This document shows positions 9,704 to 16,776 of a DNA stretch of 64,000 nt, piece by piece. The position numbers and the translations under genes are program-made. Within the stretch, counting starts at the first letter, position 1; each line of letters starts with the position of its first letter. A model generated the notes under the pieces. It made no database searches and was not told the DNA's origin. It saw nothing but the letters and a program-made list of their open reading frames with translations. This DNA comes from Paucibacter sp. KCTC 42545 (GTDB taxonomy: Bacteria > Pseudomonadota > Gammaproteobacteria > Burkholderiales > Burkholderiaceae_C): NCBI RefSeq assembly GCF_001477625.1, contig NZ_CP013692.1:1860001-1924000 (forward strand), in the 5' to 3' direction.

Positions 9704-9709
9704 AGTAGT
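9704..9709. repeat. Target-site duplication, left copy (AGTAGT)
   Basis: AGTAGT at the left junction is repeated at 10753-10758. With the flanking bases the direct repeat could be read as 7 bp (AAGTAGT). Six is chosen so that the element begins TGT and ends ACA, as in IS481-family elements. Confidence 0.85.
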
Positions 9710-10752
9710 TGTGAAGTTCCAATAGGTTGTATCGGGTGTTCACCCGGACTGGTTCTGAGAGACTGGAAATCGCCAAACCCCCAGTCAGCTCAGGAGGACA
9801 ACCCAGATGAACATTCATAAGAATGCCCGATTGACCTACGTGCGTCGAATCGAAATGGTTCAGGACATCACATTGAGAGGCCAAACTGTGGCGCAAGCCG
9901 CAAAGGCTCATGGTGTCAGCGAGATGACGACCCGCAAGTGGCTTGGGCGCTACCTTGCTCAAGGCGAAGTCGCCCTGGTCGACAAGTCCTCAAGGCCGCA
10001 GAAGTCGCCCAGAGCGATTGAGCCGGGCAAGGCGCTTGCCATCGTTGAGTTGCGCCGCAAGTTCATGCTGCAAGCAAGCATTGCCTCCAGCCTGACCGTT
10101 TCCAAGGCCACCGTCAGCCGCGTCCTCAGACGAGCCGGCCTGTCCAAGCTCAGCGATCTACGTCCGCCTGAGCCTGTCGTGCGCTATGAACATGAAGCGC
10201 CTGGCGACCTGCTGCACATCGATACCAAGAAGCTCGGGCGTATTGAGCGACCCAGTCATCGCGTAACCGGCAACCGCGCAGACACGTTCGGCGGCGCAGG
10301 CTGGGAAGTCTTGTTTGTGGCCGTGGATGACCACGCCCGCATCGGGTTCACGCAGATTCACCCCGATGAGCGCAAGAGCAGCGCAGTGGCCTTCCTGCAG
10401 GCTTCAGTGAGCTACTACGCGGGGCTGGGTGTCACGGTGCGAGCGCTTCTCACGGACAACGGCTCGCCGTTCCGGTCGAAGGACTTCAAGCAGGCCTGCG
10501 CTGAGTTGAACATCAAACATCGCTTCACGCGGGCCTACCGTCCACAAACAAACGGCAAGGCCGAGCGGTTCATTCAATCGGCACTGCGAGAGTGGGCGTA
10601 CAGCCAGACCTACCAGCACTCCCGCGACAGAACCAGCGCGCTGGCGCGATGGATTCATCACTACAACTGGCATCGACCGCATCACGGCATTGGATGCCGC
10701 CCGCCCATGTCCCGTCTTCCTGATTCAGGCAACAACGTCTTGACTCTTCACA
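9710..10752 (+). mobile_element. IS481-family insertion sequence, 1,043 bp
   Basis: Ends are TGTGAAG...CTTCACA. The terminal inverted repeats (9710-9730 and 10732-10752) match at about 16 of 21 positions. A single transposase reads on the plus strand, opposite to nosZ. Flanking 6-bp direct repeats AGTAGT show a transposition event that has not decayed. The target core TAG resembles the NCTAGN preference known for IS481 itself. Size and one-gene layout fit the family. The exact left and right bases are ambiguous by one because of shared nucleotides. Confidence 0.92.
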
Positions 10753-10757
10753 AGTAG
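9807..10757 (+). CDS. IS481-family transposase (DDE, rve integrase core)
   Basis: This 316-residue transposase has an N-terminal helix-turn-helix (about 15-50, with AQAAKAHGVSEMTTRKWLGRY) and a second HTH-like part. The catalytic core has Asp in DLLHIDTKKLG, Asp in LLTDNGSPFRS and Glu in QTNGKAERFIQ, the DDE triad of the rve fold. The protein ends HYNWHRPHHGIG...LTLHK, typical for IS481. AGGAGG precedes the ATG at good spacing. The TAG stop (10755-10757) lies inside the duplicated target, outside the element proper, so the insertion site supplies the stop codon. The gene looks intact and probably active. Confidence 0.95.
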   Translation: MNIHKNARLTYVRRIEMVQDITLRGQTVAQAAKAHGVSEMTTRKWLGRYLAQGEVALVDKSSRPQKSPRAIEPGKALAIVELRRKFMLQASIASSLTVSKATVSRVLRRAGLSKLSDLRPPEPVVRYEHEAPGDLLHIDTKKLGRIERPSHRVTGNRADTFGGAGWEVLFVAVDDHARIGFTQIHPDERKSSAVAFLQASVSYYAGLGVTVRALLTDNGSPFRSKDFKQACAELNIKHRFTRAYRPQTNGKAERFIQSALREWAYSQTYQHSRDRTSALARWIHHYNWHRPHHGIGCRPPMSRLPDSGNNVLTLHK

Positions 10758-10758
10758 T
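10753..10758. repeat. Target-site duplication, right copy (AGTAGT)
   Basis: Identical to 9704-9709. It contains the TAG that ends the transposase reading frame. Confidence 0.85.
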
Positions 10759-11277
10759 CGAGGCGGATGCGGGCGATACGGCTGTTGATCTTGTCGTTGA
10801 CCCAGGCATAGCGGCCGTCGTAGTTGCCGTCTTTGTAGGAGGCGTGCACGTGGTGGGTGTCGGCCACGGTGTAGCGCAGCGAACCGTCGGCCTTGGTGCC
10901 CATCACCTTCTTCGACTCATTCGTGACGCCCCAGCCGACCAGGGCATCGGGGTTGAAACAGGGGATGCGATGGATCTCGCGGCCGGAAGGCAGGCCCAAC
11001 ACACGCACATCGCCGGTGTGGCCACCGCTCCAGAGGCCGTAATAGGTGTCCAGCTCACCTGGCTTCAGATGGGTGGCGTTGGCTGCGCCACCGCTATGCG
11101 CAGGGGCGGCGCCGGAGGCCGCAGGCGCGGCGGCAGTGCTGGCGGCCTTGTCGGTACAGGCAATCGCCCCGATGCTCAGACCCGCCAGAGCTGCGGTGTT
11201 CATGAAGCGGCGACGTGCCAACACGCCTCCGCCATTGCTTTCATTCTTCTTGTCTTGCTCGCTCATGATGTTCCTCT

Positions 11278-11655
11278 TCAGGCTTGGATGGACGTTGGTG
11301 GGCCGCGCGCCGGTGGCGGCACGGTAGTGAACTGAGGTGGGTTCGCGTCGCTGCCCGGCAGGGGCAATCGACTGGCTTTGGGAGGTAAATGGGGCGAAGG
11401 CACTGCACAAGTCGGCAGCGGCCCACCCAATAAGCAGTTAGGGCACTGCAGGGTGCCGGAGGCGTGCAGTGCTGCGTCCGATTGCGCATCGGCATCACCG
11501 CCGACTTGCACCAGCTTGGCCTGTCCGCTTGCTGAGCAAACCCAATCAAGCTGGCCTGCATACATCAATGGCGCCGCAGTGGCAACGCCCAATGCAGCCA
11601 GCAGGCACGCCAAGACCCAGGCTCGCAGGCAGCGATTGAATGGGTAGTTAGGCAT
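11278..11655 (-). CDS. Small Cys-containing exported protein, DUF2946-like, first gene of the nos operon
   Basis: The 125-residue protein has a signal or anchor segment (about 11-28, ending ATAAP). A short conserved-looking region follows with WVCSASGQAKLV and LQCPNCLLGGPLP, then a Pro-rich tail. The single Cys followed by a CxxC pair in a small exported protein recalls DUF2946 proteins, which often sit beside copper enzymes; that match is from memory. The gene ends 11 bp before nosZ, so it is co-transcribed. A role in copper handling for NosZ is a guess. Confidence 0.65.
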   Translation of the reverse strand: MPNYPFNRCLRAWVLACLLAALGVATAAPLMYAGQLDWVCSASGQAKLVQVGGDADAQSDAALHASGTLQCPNCLLGGPLPTCAVPSPHLPPKASRLPLPGSDANPPQFTTVPPPARGPPTSIQA

Positions 11656-11722
11656 GGCTTAGAGGTGGGCTATTGCTCTTGAAGAAGTTGCCGGATTCTT
11701 TCCACTCGCCCTGCGCCCCGCC

Positions 11723-11736
11723 TTGAACCAAGTTAA
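11723..11736. promoter_or_regulatory. Candidate Fnr/Dnr-type box in the nos divergent promoter region
   Basis: TTGAACCAAGTTAA matches the TTGAT-N4-ATCAA pattern at 7 of 10 positions and resembles the box upstream of norC (TTGAAC...TAA in the same 14-bp frame). It lies about 75 bp upstream of the nos operon's first start codon and about 117 bp upstream of the divergent cytochrome gene. It could therefore serve one or both directions. Regulator identity is inferred. Confidence 0.4.
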
Positions 11737-11846
11737 GGAATTCAAATAAGCCCAGGAAGGTCGCAAATAAACAAATTCGCCCCTATTAAGGCCGGCATCG
11801 GCTTCCTAGAATCGCGCCGAAAACTCCTATTCGAAAGCTGATTGAC

Positions 11847-12275
11847 ATGAAAACCATGCGCCTCATTTGCAAGTCATTCGCCGTCGGTGTCTCTGCGGCC
11901 GCCCTGCTCTCCCTGGCCGCCTGCGGCCAGAAGGAAGGCGACTCAGCGGCCAACACCGCGGCGCCAGCAGCCAGCACGACCGTGGCAGCAGCACCTACCC
12001 CCGCCAGCACCGCGCCCGAAAACGCGCTGGGCAAGTCGGTGTTTGGCAAGACCTGCGCCATGTGCCATGCCGCAGGCGTGGCCGGTGCCCCCAAGCCTGG
12101 TGACAAGGCCGACTGGGGCCCTCGCATCGCCCAGGGCAACGAGACTTTGTACAAGCACGCCATCGAAGGCTTCACCGGCGCCAAAGGCATGATGCCCCCT
12201 CGAGGTGGTGGCAGCACCTTGAGTGACGATGAGGTGAAGGCAGCTGTTGACCATATGGTGTCGCTGTCGAAGTGA
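11847..12275 (+). CDS. c-type cytochrome lipoprotein divergent from nosZ
   Basis: This 142-residue class I cytochrome c has a lipoprotein signal ending LAAC (lipid Cys 26) and an Ala/Pro/Thr linker. It carries one haem site CAMCH at 70-74 and a likely distal Met in the MMPPRGGG loop near residue 118. The shape is that of cytochrome c5/c551-like carriers. It lies head-to-head with the nos operon and 10 bp before nosX, so it is a plausible electron donor to NosZ or link to NosR. No strong Shine-Dalgarno precedes the ATG. Function in N2O respiration is inferred from context only. Confidence 0.85.
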   Translation: MKTMRLICKSFAVGVSAAALLSLAACGQKEGDSAANTAAPAASTTVAAAPTPASTAPENALGKSVFGKTCAMCHAAGVAGAPKPGDKADWGPRIAQGNETLYKHAIEGFTGAKGMMPPRGGGSTLSDDEVKAAVDHMVSLSK

Positions 12276-12285
12276 GGGGCCTAGC

Positions 12286-13332
12286 GTGAGCACAAAGCCC
12301 TTGAAAGCAGCTGGTCTGAAACGGCGCCAGTTGATGTCGCTTGTTCCCCTGCTGGGTCTGGCTGGCTTGGGCGTTGCTCAATCGAGCGCTTTGCCTTCAT
12401 TGCAGCAGCGGCGTGACTCACGCGCCCTACTCGGCACTCAGGTCGACATTGCCGTCGAAGGTCCAGATGCCGCACGCCTGGTCTTTGCAGTGGAGAGTGC
12501 TTACCAAGAAATGGCGCGTCTCAGCGCCATGATGAGTCGCTACGACCCAGCCAGTGCACTCAGCGCCGTCAATCGCGCAGCGGGCCTGCACGCTGTGGCG
12601 GTACCGCCAGAGTTGATGGCCGCGCTTCAGCAAGGGCAGCGCCTTCATCGGGAGTCGAACGGACTCTTCGACATGACTGTTGGCAGCCTCAAGAGCTGGC
12701 AGTTTGAAGTTGGCAATTTGGGCCAGGTCCCGGAATCACAGCAACTGGCGAATGAATTGAGCCGGGTTGGCGCCAAGGGACTTCGGATCGACCCGTTAGC
12801 TGGCACTGCCGCCCTGCTTCACAAGGGCGCCGCCCTCGATTTGGGCGGCGTCGCCAAGCTTCCCATTCTCGCGGCCGGCTTGCGCCGGCTTCAAGAGAAC
12901 GGCATCGAAAACGCCTTGATCAACGGCGGCGGTGACGTGCTGTACAGCGGCAGCTGGCAGGGCCGACCATGGCGCGTTGGGCTACGTGACCCACGACGTT
13001 CAGATCGACTCTTGGGTGTCCTGCCATTGAGTGGTCAAGGCGTGCTGGCGGCCAGTGGCGACTACGAACGGTTCTTCCTGCATAAGGGCGAGCGCCATCA
13101 CCACATTTTGGATCCCCGCAGTGGCCAGTCTAGCCAAGGGCCGATCAGCGTTCACTTGCTCGCCCGGGATGTCGAGACTGTCAACGGACTGGGCGCGATC
13201 ATCATGCTTGGCGGCACGTCGATGGCACGCCAGACGGTTGCGCAGCACGCGGAGCTTGAGTTGCTGCTCGTCAACCGAGACAGGTCAGAATGGCAAACAC
13301 CCGGGATGCAGCGTGCGCTGAAGCGCGCTTGA
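12286..13332 (+). CDS. nosX: NosX, ApbE-type FAD:protein FMN transferase
   Basis: ApbE-family enzymes attach FMN from FAD to a Thr in the [S/T]GA[S/T] motif of target proteins; in nos systems the target is NosR, whose SGAT motif is present here. The 348-residue product starts at GTG 12286 with GAGGGG before it. It has a Tat-like signal (LKRRQLMSLV, 11-20) and ApbE hallmarks: MMSRYDPASALSAVNR, DLGGVAK, NGGGDVLYSG and HHHILDPRSGQ. The last ~20 residues (NRDRSEWQTPGMQRALKRA) are echoed by a 62-bp repeat at 23788. It is likely in one transcript with the cytochrome upstream. Confidence 0.9.
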   Translation: MSTKPLKAAGLKRRQLMSLVPLLGLAGLGVAQSSALPSLQQRRDSRALLGTQVDIAVEGPDAARLVFAVESAYQEMARLSAMMSRYDPASALSAVNRAAGLHAVAVPPELMAALQQGQRLHRESNGLFDMTVGSLKSWQFEVGNLGQVPESQQLANELSRVGAKGLRIDPLAGTAALLHKGAALDLGGVAKLPILAAGLRRLQENGIENALINGGGDVLYSGSWQGRPWRVGLRDPRRSDRLLGVLPLSGQGVLAASGDYERFFLHKGERHHHILDPRSGQSSQGPISVHLLARDVETVNGLGAIIMLGGTSMARQTVAQHAELELLLVNRDRSEWQTPGMQRALKRA

Positions 13333-13333
13333 G
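13272..13333 (+). repeat. 62-bp repeat, copy A (3' end of nosX)
   Basis: Matches 23788-23849 at 53 of 62 positions without gaps. The copies share reading frame and stop codon. Flanking sequence on both sides differs. Confidence 0.75.
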
Positions 13334-13802
13334 AGAGTCGTTCTGAAATCGCTGCAAAATTTCGGACTGCGGCCGCCCAGAAAACATCCAATTTCGGCCG
13401 CAAATTACTGGCTGTCATTGAGAAGTTTACGCACTTAAGCAACGTTCGAAAGTCACTGCGCGGCTTGAACTTGCCACAAGATTACGTGATGAGGGCTTTA
13501 CGGTAAGACAGATCGCAGAACGACTCGGCGTGAACCGCGATTCACCCAAACGATCCCTTGCCCGAGCTCGCCAAAGTGGCACCACTTAGGACTGAGCGAA
13601 AAGTACCAGCTTCCGTCTCCGGATTTTGTCTTCGGCTTGAATGATCAACCGATTTTGTACTTCGCACGGTTGGTTTCGGAGCGACAAGTACAAAAGGCAC
13701 TTGGCTAAGTCCTTAGTTCAGCGCGATATTGCATTTTCCAATTGTTGCTAGCTGACTGCCAGCTACTTGACCGTCTTTCCTGCCTCTGCGGGTATCTGCC
13801 GT
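13334..13802. other. Gene-poor stretch downstream of nosX
   Basis: No full gene is seen. An inverted repeat GCGGCCG (13369-13375) / CGGCCGC (13395-13401) follows nosX and might act in 3' end formation, though no T run is present. A short HTH-like coding remnant lies at 13422-13589. The GC content is visibly lower than in the neighbours, and the sequence looks like eroded mobile DNA. Confidence 0.5.
13422..13589 (+). pseudogene. Remnant of a helix-turn-helix protein
   Basis: A 55-codon open stretch between stops reads KVTARLELATRLRDEGFTV then RQIAERLGVNRDSPKRSLAR. This looks like a DNA-binding helix-turn-helix (Q-I-A-E-R-L-G-V). There is no plausible start codon and the N terminus is missing, so it is most likely a decayed transposase or regulator fragment. 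Chance coding appearance cannot be excluded. Confidence 0.3.
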
Positions 13803-14243
13803 TCATACCTTGGCCAAGAAGGCCGCCGCATCACCCGCTTCACACTTCCAGTCTGCGAAGACCCCGACCAGATTGCATTCCACGCAGCGGCAAGCGATGT
13901 AGTACCAGCGCACGTTATGTGTGCCCTCGACCACGGAGACGCCGGACATCAGCTCGAACACCTCGTTTTCGCACACGCACTCGTGCGTCTCGGGCACGGA
14001 TCCTTCAAGGTGGTCCGCGCTGTCGCCCATCAGGTGCTCCTCCCCGCAGTCGGTGCAGGTGCGGATGGCCACGCCGGCTTCTTCATCGGTCTGCAGCGCG
14101 AAGGTCCGGCAGCCGCAGTCGCATTTTGACGCCGCAAACCGGACGGCCTCATGGCGATTCGCAAGGCTGTAGCTGCGCAGCTCGGCTTGGGTGTCGCCCG
14201 ACGTTGTCCCGTACCAGAACTCGCCCTTCTTCGTCAGTGCCAT
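13803..14243 (-). CDS. Conserved Cys-rich hypothetical protein, probable zinc-binding
   Basis: The 146-residue soluble protein begins MALTKKGEFWYG, a start I recognise from an uncharacterised bacterial family. Four Cys groups are present: C41/C43/C45, C63xxC66, C89/C91 and C118xCxxC123, with C134 near the end. They alternate with beta-like segments, suggesting two or more zinc ribbons. GGAG is spaced 8 bases before the ATG at 14243; an upstream extension to 14384 has no such support. It stands alone on this strand with gene-poor DNA on both sides. No function is known to me. Confidence 0.75.
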   Translation of the reverse strand: MALTKKGEFWYGTTSGDTQAELRSYSLANRHEAVRFAASKCDCGCRTFALQTDEEAGVAIRTCTDCGEEHLMGDSADHLEGSVPETHECVCENEVFELMSGVSVVEGTHNVRWYYIACRCVECNLVGVFADWKCEAGDAAAFLAKV

Positions 14244-14834
14244 TGATGCTGCTCCATTCTTCAAGGTGGGATTCCCGGCAGGCCCGTCGCCAAGTTCATC
14301 CAGATCATCTGGATTGTGCCTGGAGGCCCGGCGAATCGTCGTCAAGTGACCTGGTCGGGGTGCTCGCCTGAAGCCCAGACGCATTGGCGACCGGCAGATG
14401 TGCCGCGGTTGCAGTCATACGCAGCCGGTTGCTGCATTCACGGTGCGATGCATCAATGCGCCGAACTCGCGCTATCGATCCAAAGCGGAAGTACAACTTG
14501 GCGAGGTGAGCTGCAGCAAACCTGAACGGCAACGCGGAGTTAACCGGGTGACGTCGCGTTGACGGCTTCCCGCGAGGCGCAAGAGGACCGGGCGGCGCCT
14601 CTCCGCCACGGTGCCAAATGGATGGGTACCCGCTACGGCCAGCCTTGAAAGATCCCACTTGCTTTTGTCGTTGCCGACTGCTGCACCGCGTGTCATGCGT
14701 GTGACCCGATTGTCAAACAGCAAGACGCGCGTCGCCTTGGTGAGGGTGTCGGCGGCGTGGTGCTTGGTGCTGGGCGCGAAGGGCGCTCAACTTCCAGGCT
14801 CCTAGCACCGGTCGCCGCCGACTCCACGCCAACA
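14244..14834. other. About 590 bp without a recognisable gene
   Basis: Only short overlapping frames with no family resemblance are seen on either strand. It may include the promoter of the 146-residue gene. I see no terminator, tRNA or clear repeat. Confidence 0.5.
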
Positions 14835-16742
14835 TTAGGGCATCGGCGTGTGGTCCATGCAAGGCGGCTTGGCAAAGGCGTCAATGACGCGGGCAATACC
14901 CGTCGGGTCGATCGCCGTGATGATGATCATGTCGAGGTCCTTGATCAGGTCGGCGATGTAGAACAGCAGTTGCCGTGCCGCCCATTCCCGCGCAATGTGC
15001 TTGTAGTCGGCTTTGCTGCCTTCTGCATTGGGTGGGTACCTGGCGGCGATCTGGGCCGCGATGTCGGCGCTGGAAATGGACGCCAGATCGTTCTCGGCCA
15101 GGTTCAGGAAGTTATTGATGTCATTCGAAAGCAGTAGCAGGGCCGTCGCCAGTTCATCGGCCGTCTTGGCTGCTTGGTAGATATCCTTGGCGGCCATCAC
15201 CCCTTTCTTGGCCTCGTTGATGGCGCCCGCTGTGGCAAAGCTGCCTATCATCATGGCCGAGCTGACCACCATATTGCTGATGGTGTTGACGCACTGGTTG
15301 GCATTGCTGGCGCAGGCCGCCGCACCACAATCGGCAATGCCCGCGGCGCAGCGCTGGTTGCAATTGGTGACGTTGCACTGGTAACCATCGCGCGGCTTGA
15401 CGTAGCACAGGCCGGCCTGCAGCACGCGATTGGAGTTGCAGGACTTCAGCAGGCTGCCGGCACCGTTCTGATAGGAGGCCTTGTTGAGCCAGCAGGTGGC
15501 GATGCGGTCGCTGGTATAGCCGTCCTTGCAATCGTTCATCTTCCAGGCCCAGCAGGTACCCAAGGCGTCACGTGCCGTGCAACGGTTGCCGGGCTGGTAG
15601 GACAAGGCCTGGTTGCTCCAGCACACCGAGCCAACCGGGTGGTAGCCGCTGCGGCAGTTGCTGTAGCACAAGGCGCCGTCTTGGTACTGGCCGTCGGCGC
15701 AAGCGGGCAAGATGCCGGCACCACGGTCGTAGGCCGCAGTTTTGTAGCAAAACGGGGTGCTGCTGATCGAGGTTTCGCGCTGGATCCAGTTGACGATCGT
15801 ATTGACCTGGCCATTACTCAACTTCTGGCCCGGCACATAGGTGGTGGGCTTGTCGGGCACGCCCTGCGGCCAGGTGCTTGCCACGATGCTGCTGGTGCTC
15901 CAGTACTGGGACATATTGCCGGCATCGCAGGTCTGAAGGTCGACACCGGCCCCTTTTTGAGTGAGGCACAGGCCACTGGCTGACTTAATGCTCGAGTTGC
16001 TGCCACGCGTCCACTTTTGGTTGGCTGCGGGCGGCACACCGGTCTCGCCACAACTGCCCAGGCCGACGGCGGAGCCCGCATCGCCCGATGTCGTCAGGCA
16101 ATAGCCATTCAACACGATGGCGCCCTGGTTGGTGAAGCGAAAGTACTCGCTCTTTGCCGTCCCCGTACATGCCGACACGTTCAACTTGCTGGTCGAGAGC
16201 GGCGATGTGAAATCCACCTGCTGCAAGCAGTTGCGCGTGCTGCTCCTGACCTGGGTCTTGCTGGCGTCGGCCAAATCGACGGGTAAGGGGTTGGCCAAGC
16301 TCCACTTCTGGTTGGCTGCCGTGGCCGAGCACAGCGCGAGTTCGGCGCTCAGCACGCCTGGCTTCACAGTGCCCACCAACTGCCATGACAAGCACATGGC
16401 CGACATCGCCCGGGATTGGCTGAGTTGCAGTTGATTGCCGCCGGGGCGGCTCCAGTAGGTGCTGGCGTTACCGGTGGACAGCGCGGTGCTGAAGCTGACC
16501 GTCTTGCTCGCAAACAGATTGCCCTGCAAATAGCGCTTGACGTCGCTGCCGGGCAGATAGACCGTGCCGTCAGCACCGAAGACGAAGCGCTGCTCGGCCT
16601 TGCCGCATGGGCTGAGAACGCCGCTGCTGTCCAGGCATTGGCCATTGCTGGCAACGACGTTGTAGGAGGTATCAGCGGCGTGCGCCGACGCGAAGGCGCC
16701 GGTCGCCAGCAGCGTGATCAAGAAGCGAGAAAACCAATTCAT
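14835..16742 (-). CDS. Secreted Cys-rich protein with ricin-B-like lectin region
   Basis: The 635-residue protein has a Sec signal peptide ending AHAAD (about 22). Residues ~25-290 hold repeated beta-trefoil-like units with Q-x-W or similar ends (NQKWSLAN, NQKWTRGS, SQYWSTSS) and GLCL/NGYCL/NCLQ motifs, the pattern of ricin-B carbohydrate-binding repeats. Residues ~330-490 are Cys-rich modules (DGALCYSNCRSGYHPVGSVCW; GYTSDRIATCWL). The C-terminal ~130 residues are helical and end DPTGIARVIDAFAKPPC. There are 28 Cys in all. The upstream gene, 34 bp away on the same strand, is a thiol oxidoreductase. It may be a surface glycan-binding protein, hydrolase or effector; no catalytic motif was identified. 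Confidence 0.82.
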   Translation of the reverse strand: MNWFSRFLITLLATGAFASAHAADTSYNVVASNGQCLDSSGVLSPCGKAEQRFVFGADGTVYLPGSDVKRYLQGNLFASKTVSFSTALSTGNASTYWSRPGGNQLQLSQSRAMSAMCLSWQLVGTVKPGVLSAELALCSATAANQKWSLANPLPVDLADASKTQVRSSTRNCLQQVDFTSPLSTSKLNVSACTGTAKSEYFRFTNQGAIVLNGYCLTTSGDAGSAVGLGSCGETGVPPAANQKWTRGSNSSIKSASGLCLTQKGAGVDLQTCDAGNMSQYWSTSSIVASTWPQGVPDKPTTYVPGQKLSNGQVNTIVNWIQRETSISSTPFCYKTAAYDRGAGILPACADGQYQDGALCYSNCRSGYHPVGSVCWSNQALSYQPGNRCTARDALGTCWAWKMNDCKDGYTSDRIATCWLNKASYQNGAGSLLKSCNSNRVLQAGLCYVKPRDGYQCNVTNCNQRCAAGIADCGAAACASNANQCVNTISNMVVSSAMMIGSFATAGAINEAKKGVMAAKDIYQAAKTADELATALLLLSNDINNFLNLAENDLASISSADIAAQIAARYPPNAEGSKADYKHIAREWAARQLLFYIADLIKDLDMIIITAIDPTGIARVIDAFAKPPCMDHTPMP

Positions 16743-16776
16743 GGTGATGACTCCGATGAGTGCAAGAGGGTGTCGA

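Larger units (their letters stand above)
8286..11266 (-). pseudogene. nosZ: Nitrous-oxide reductase NosZ, interrupted by an IS481-family insertion
   Basis: NosZ is the periplasmic copper enzyme reducing N2O to N2. The N-terminal part (11266 down to 10753) carries a twin-arginine signal (ARRRFMNTAALAG) and the CuZ ligand segment DTHHVHASY, and ends after Tyr171. The C-terminal part (9704 down to 8286) resumes at the next codon with FVCDKITELPNVQG and runs to the CuA site FWCYCTHFCHALHLEM. Removing the 1,043-bp element and one 6-bp duplicate restores one frame of 643 residues, a normal length for Tat-type (clade I) NosZ. As it stands, translation stops one codon after the junction (172 residues). 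The open frame that enters the C-terminal part from within the element lacks the signal peptide and the first CuZ ligands. RBS GAGGAACATC precedes the ATG. Confidence 0.96.

Noticed and set aside
7911..9725. Long plus-strand open frame opposite nosZ
   Set aside because: Antisense shadow of nosZ and the intergenic region; its composition mirrors the real gene.
9710..9962. A functional NosZ made from the fusion frame starting inside the element
   Set aside because: It would lack the Tat signal and the HH CuZ ligands of the N-terminal part, so it cannot be active.
14400..14600. Possible integron attC-like site (GTTAACC) in the gene-poor stretch
   Set aside because: No paired core sites or stem structure, no integrase in the window.
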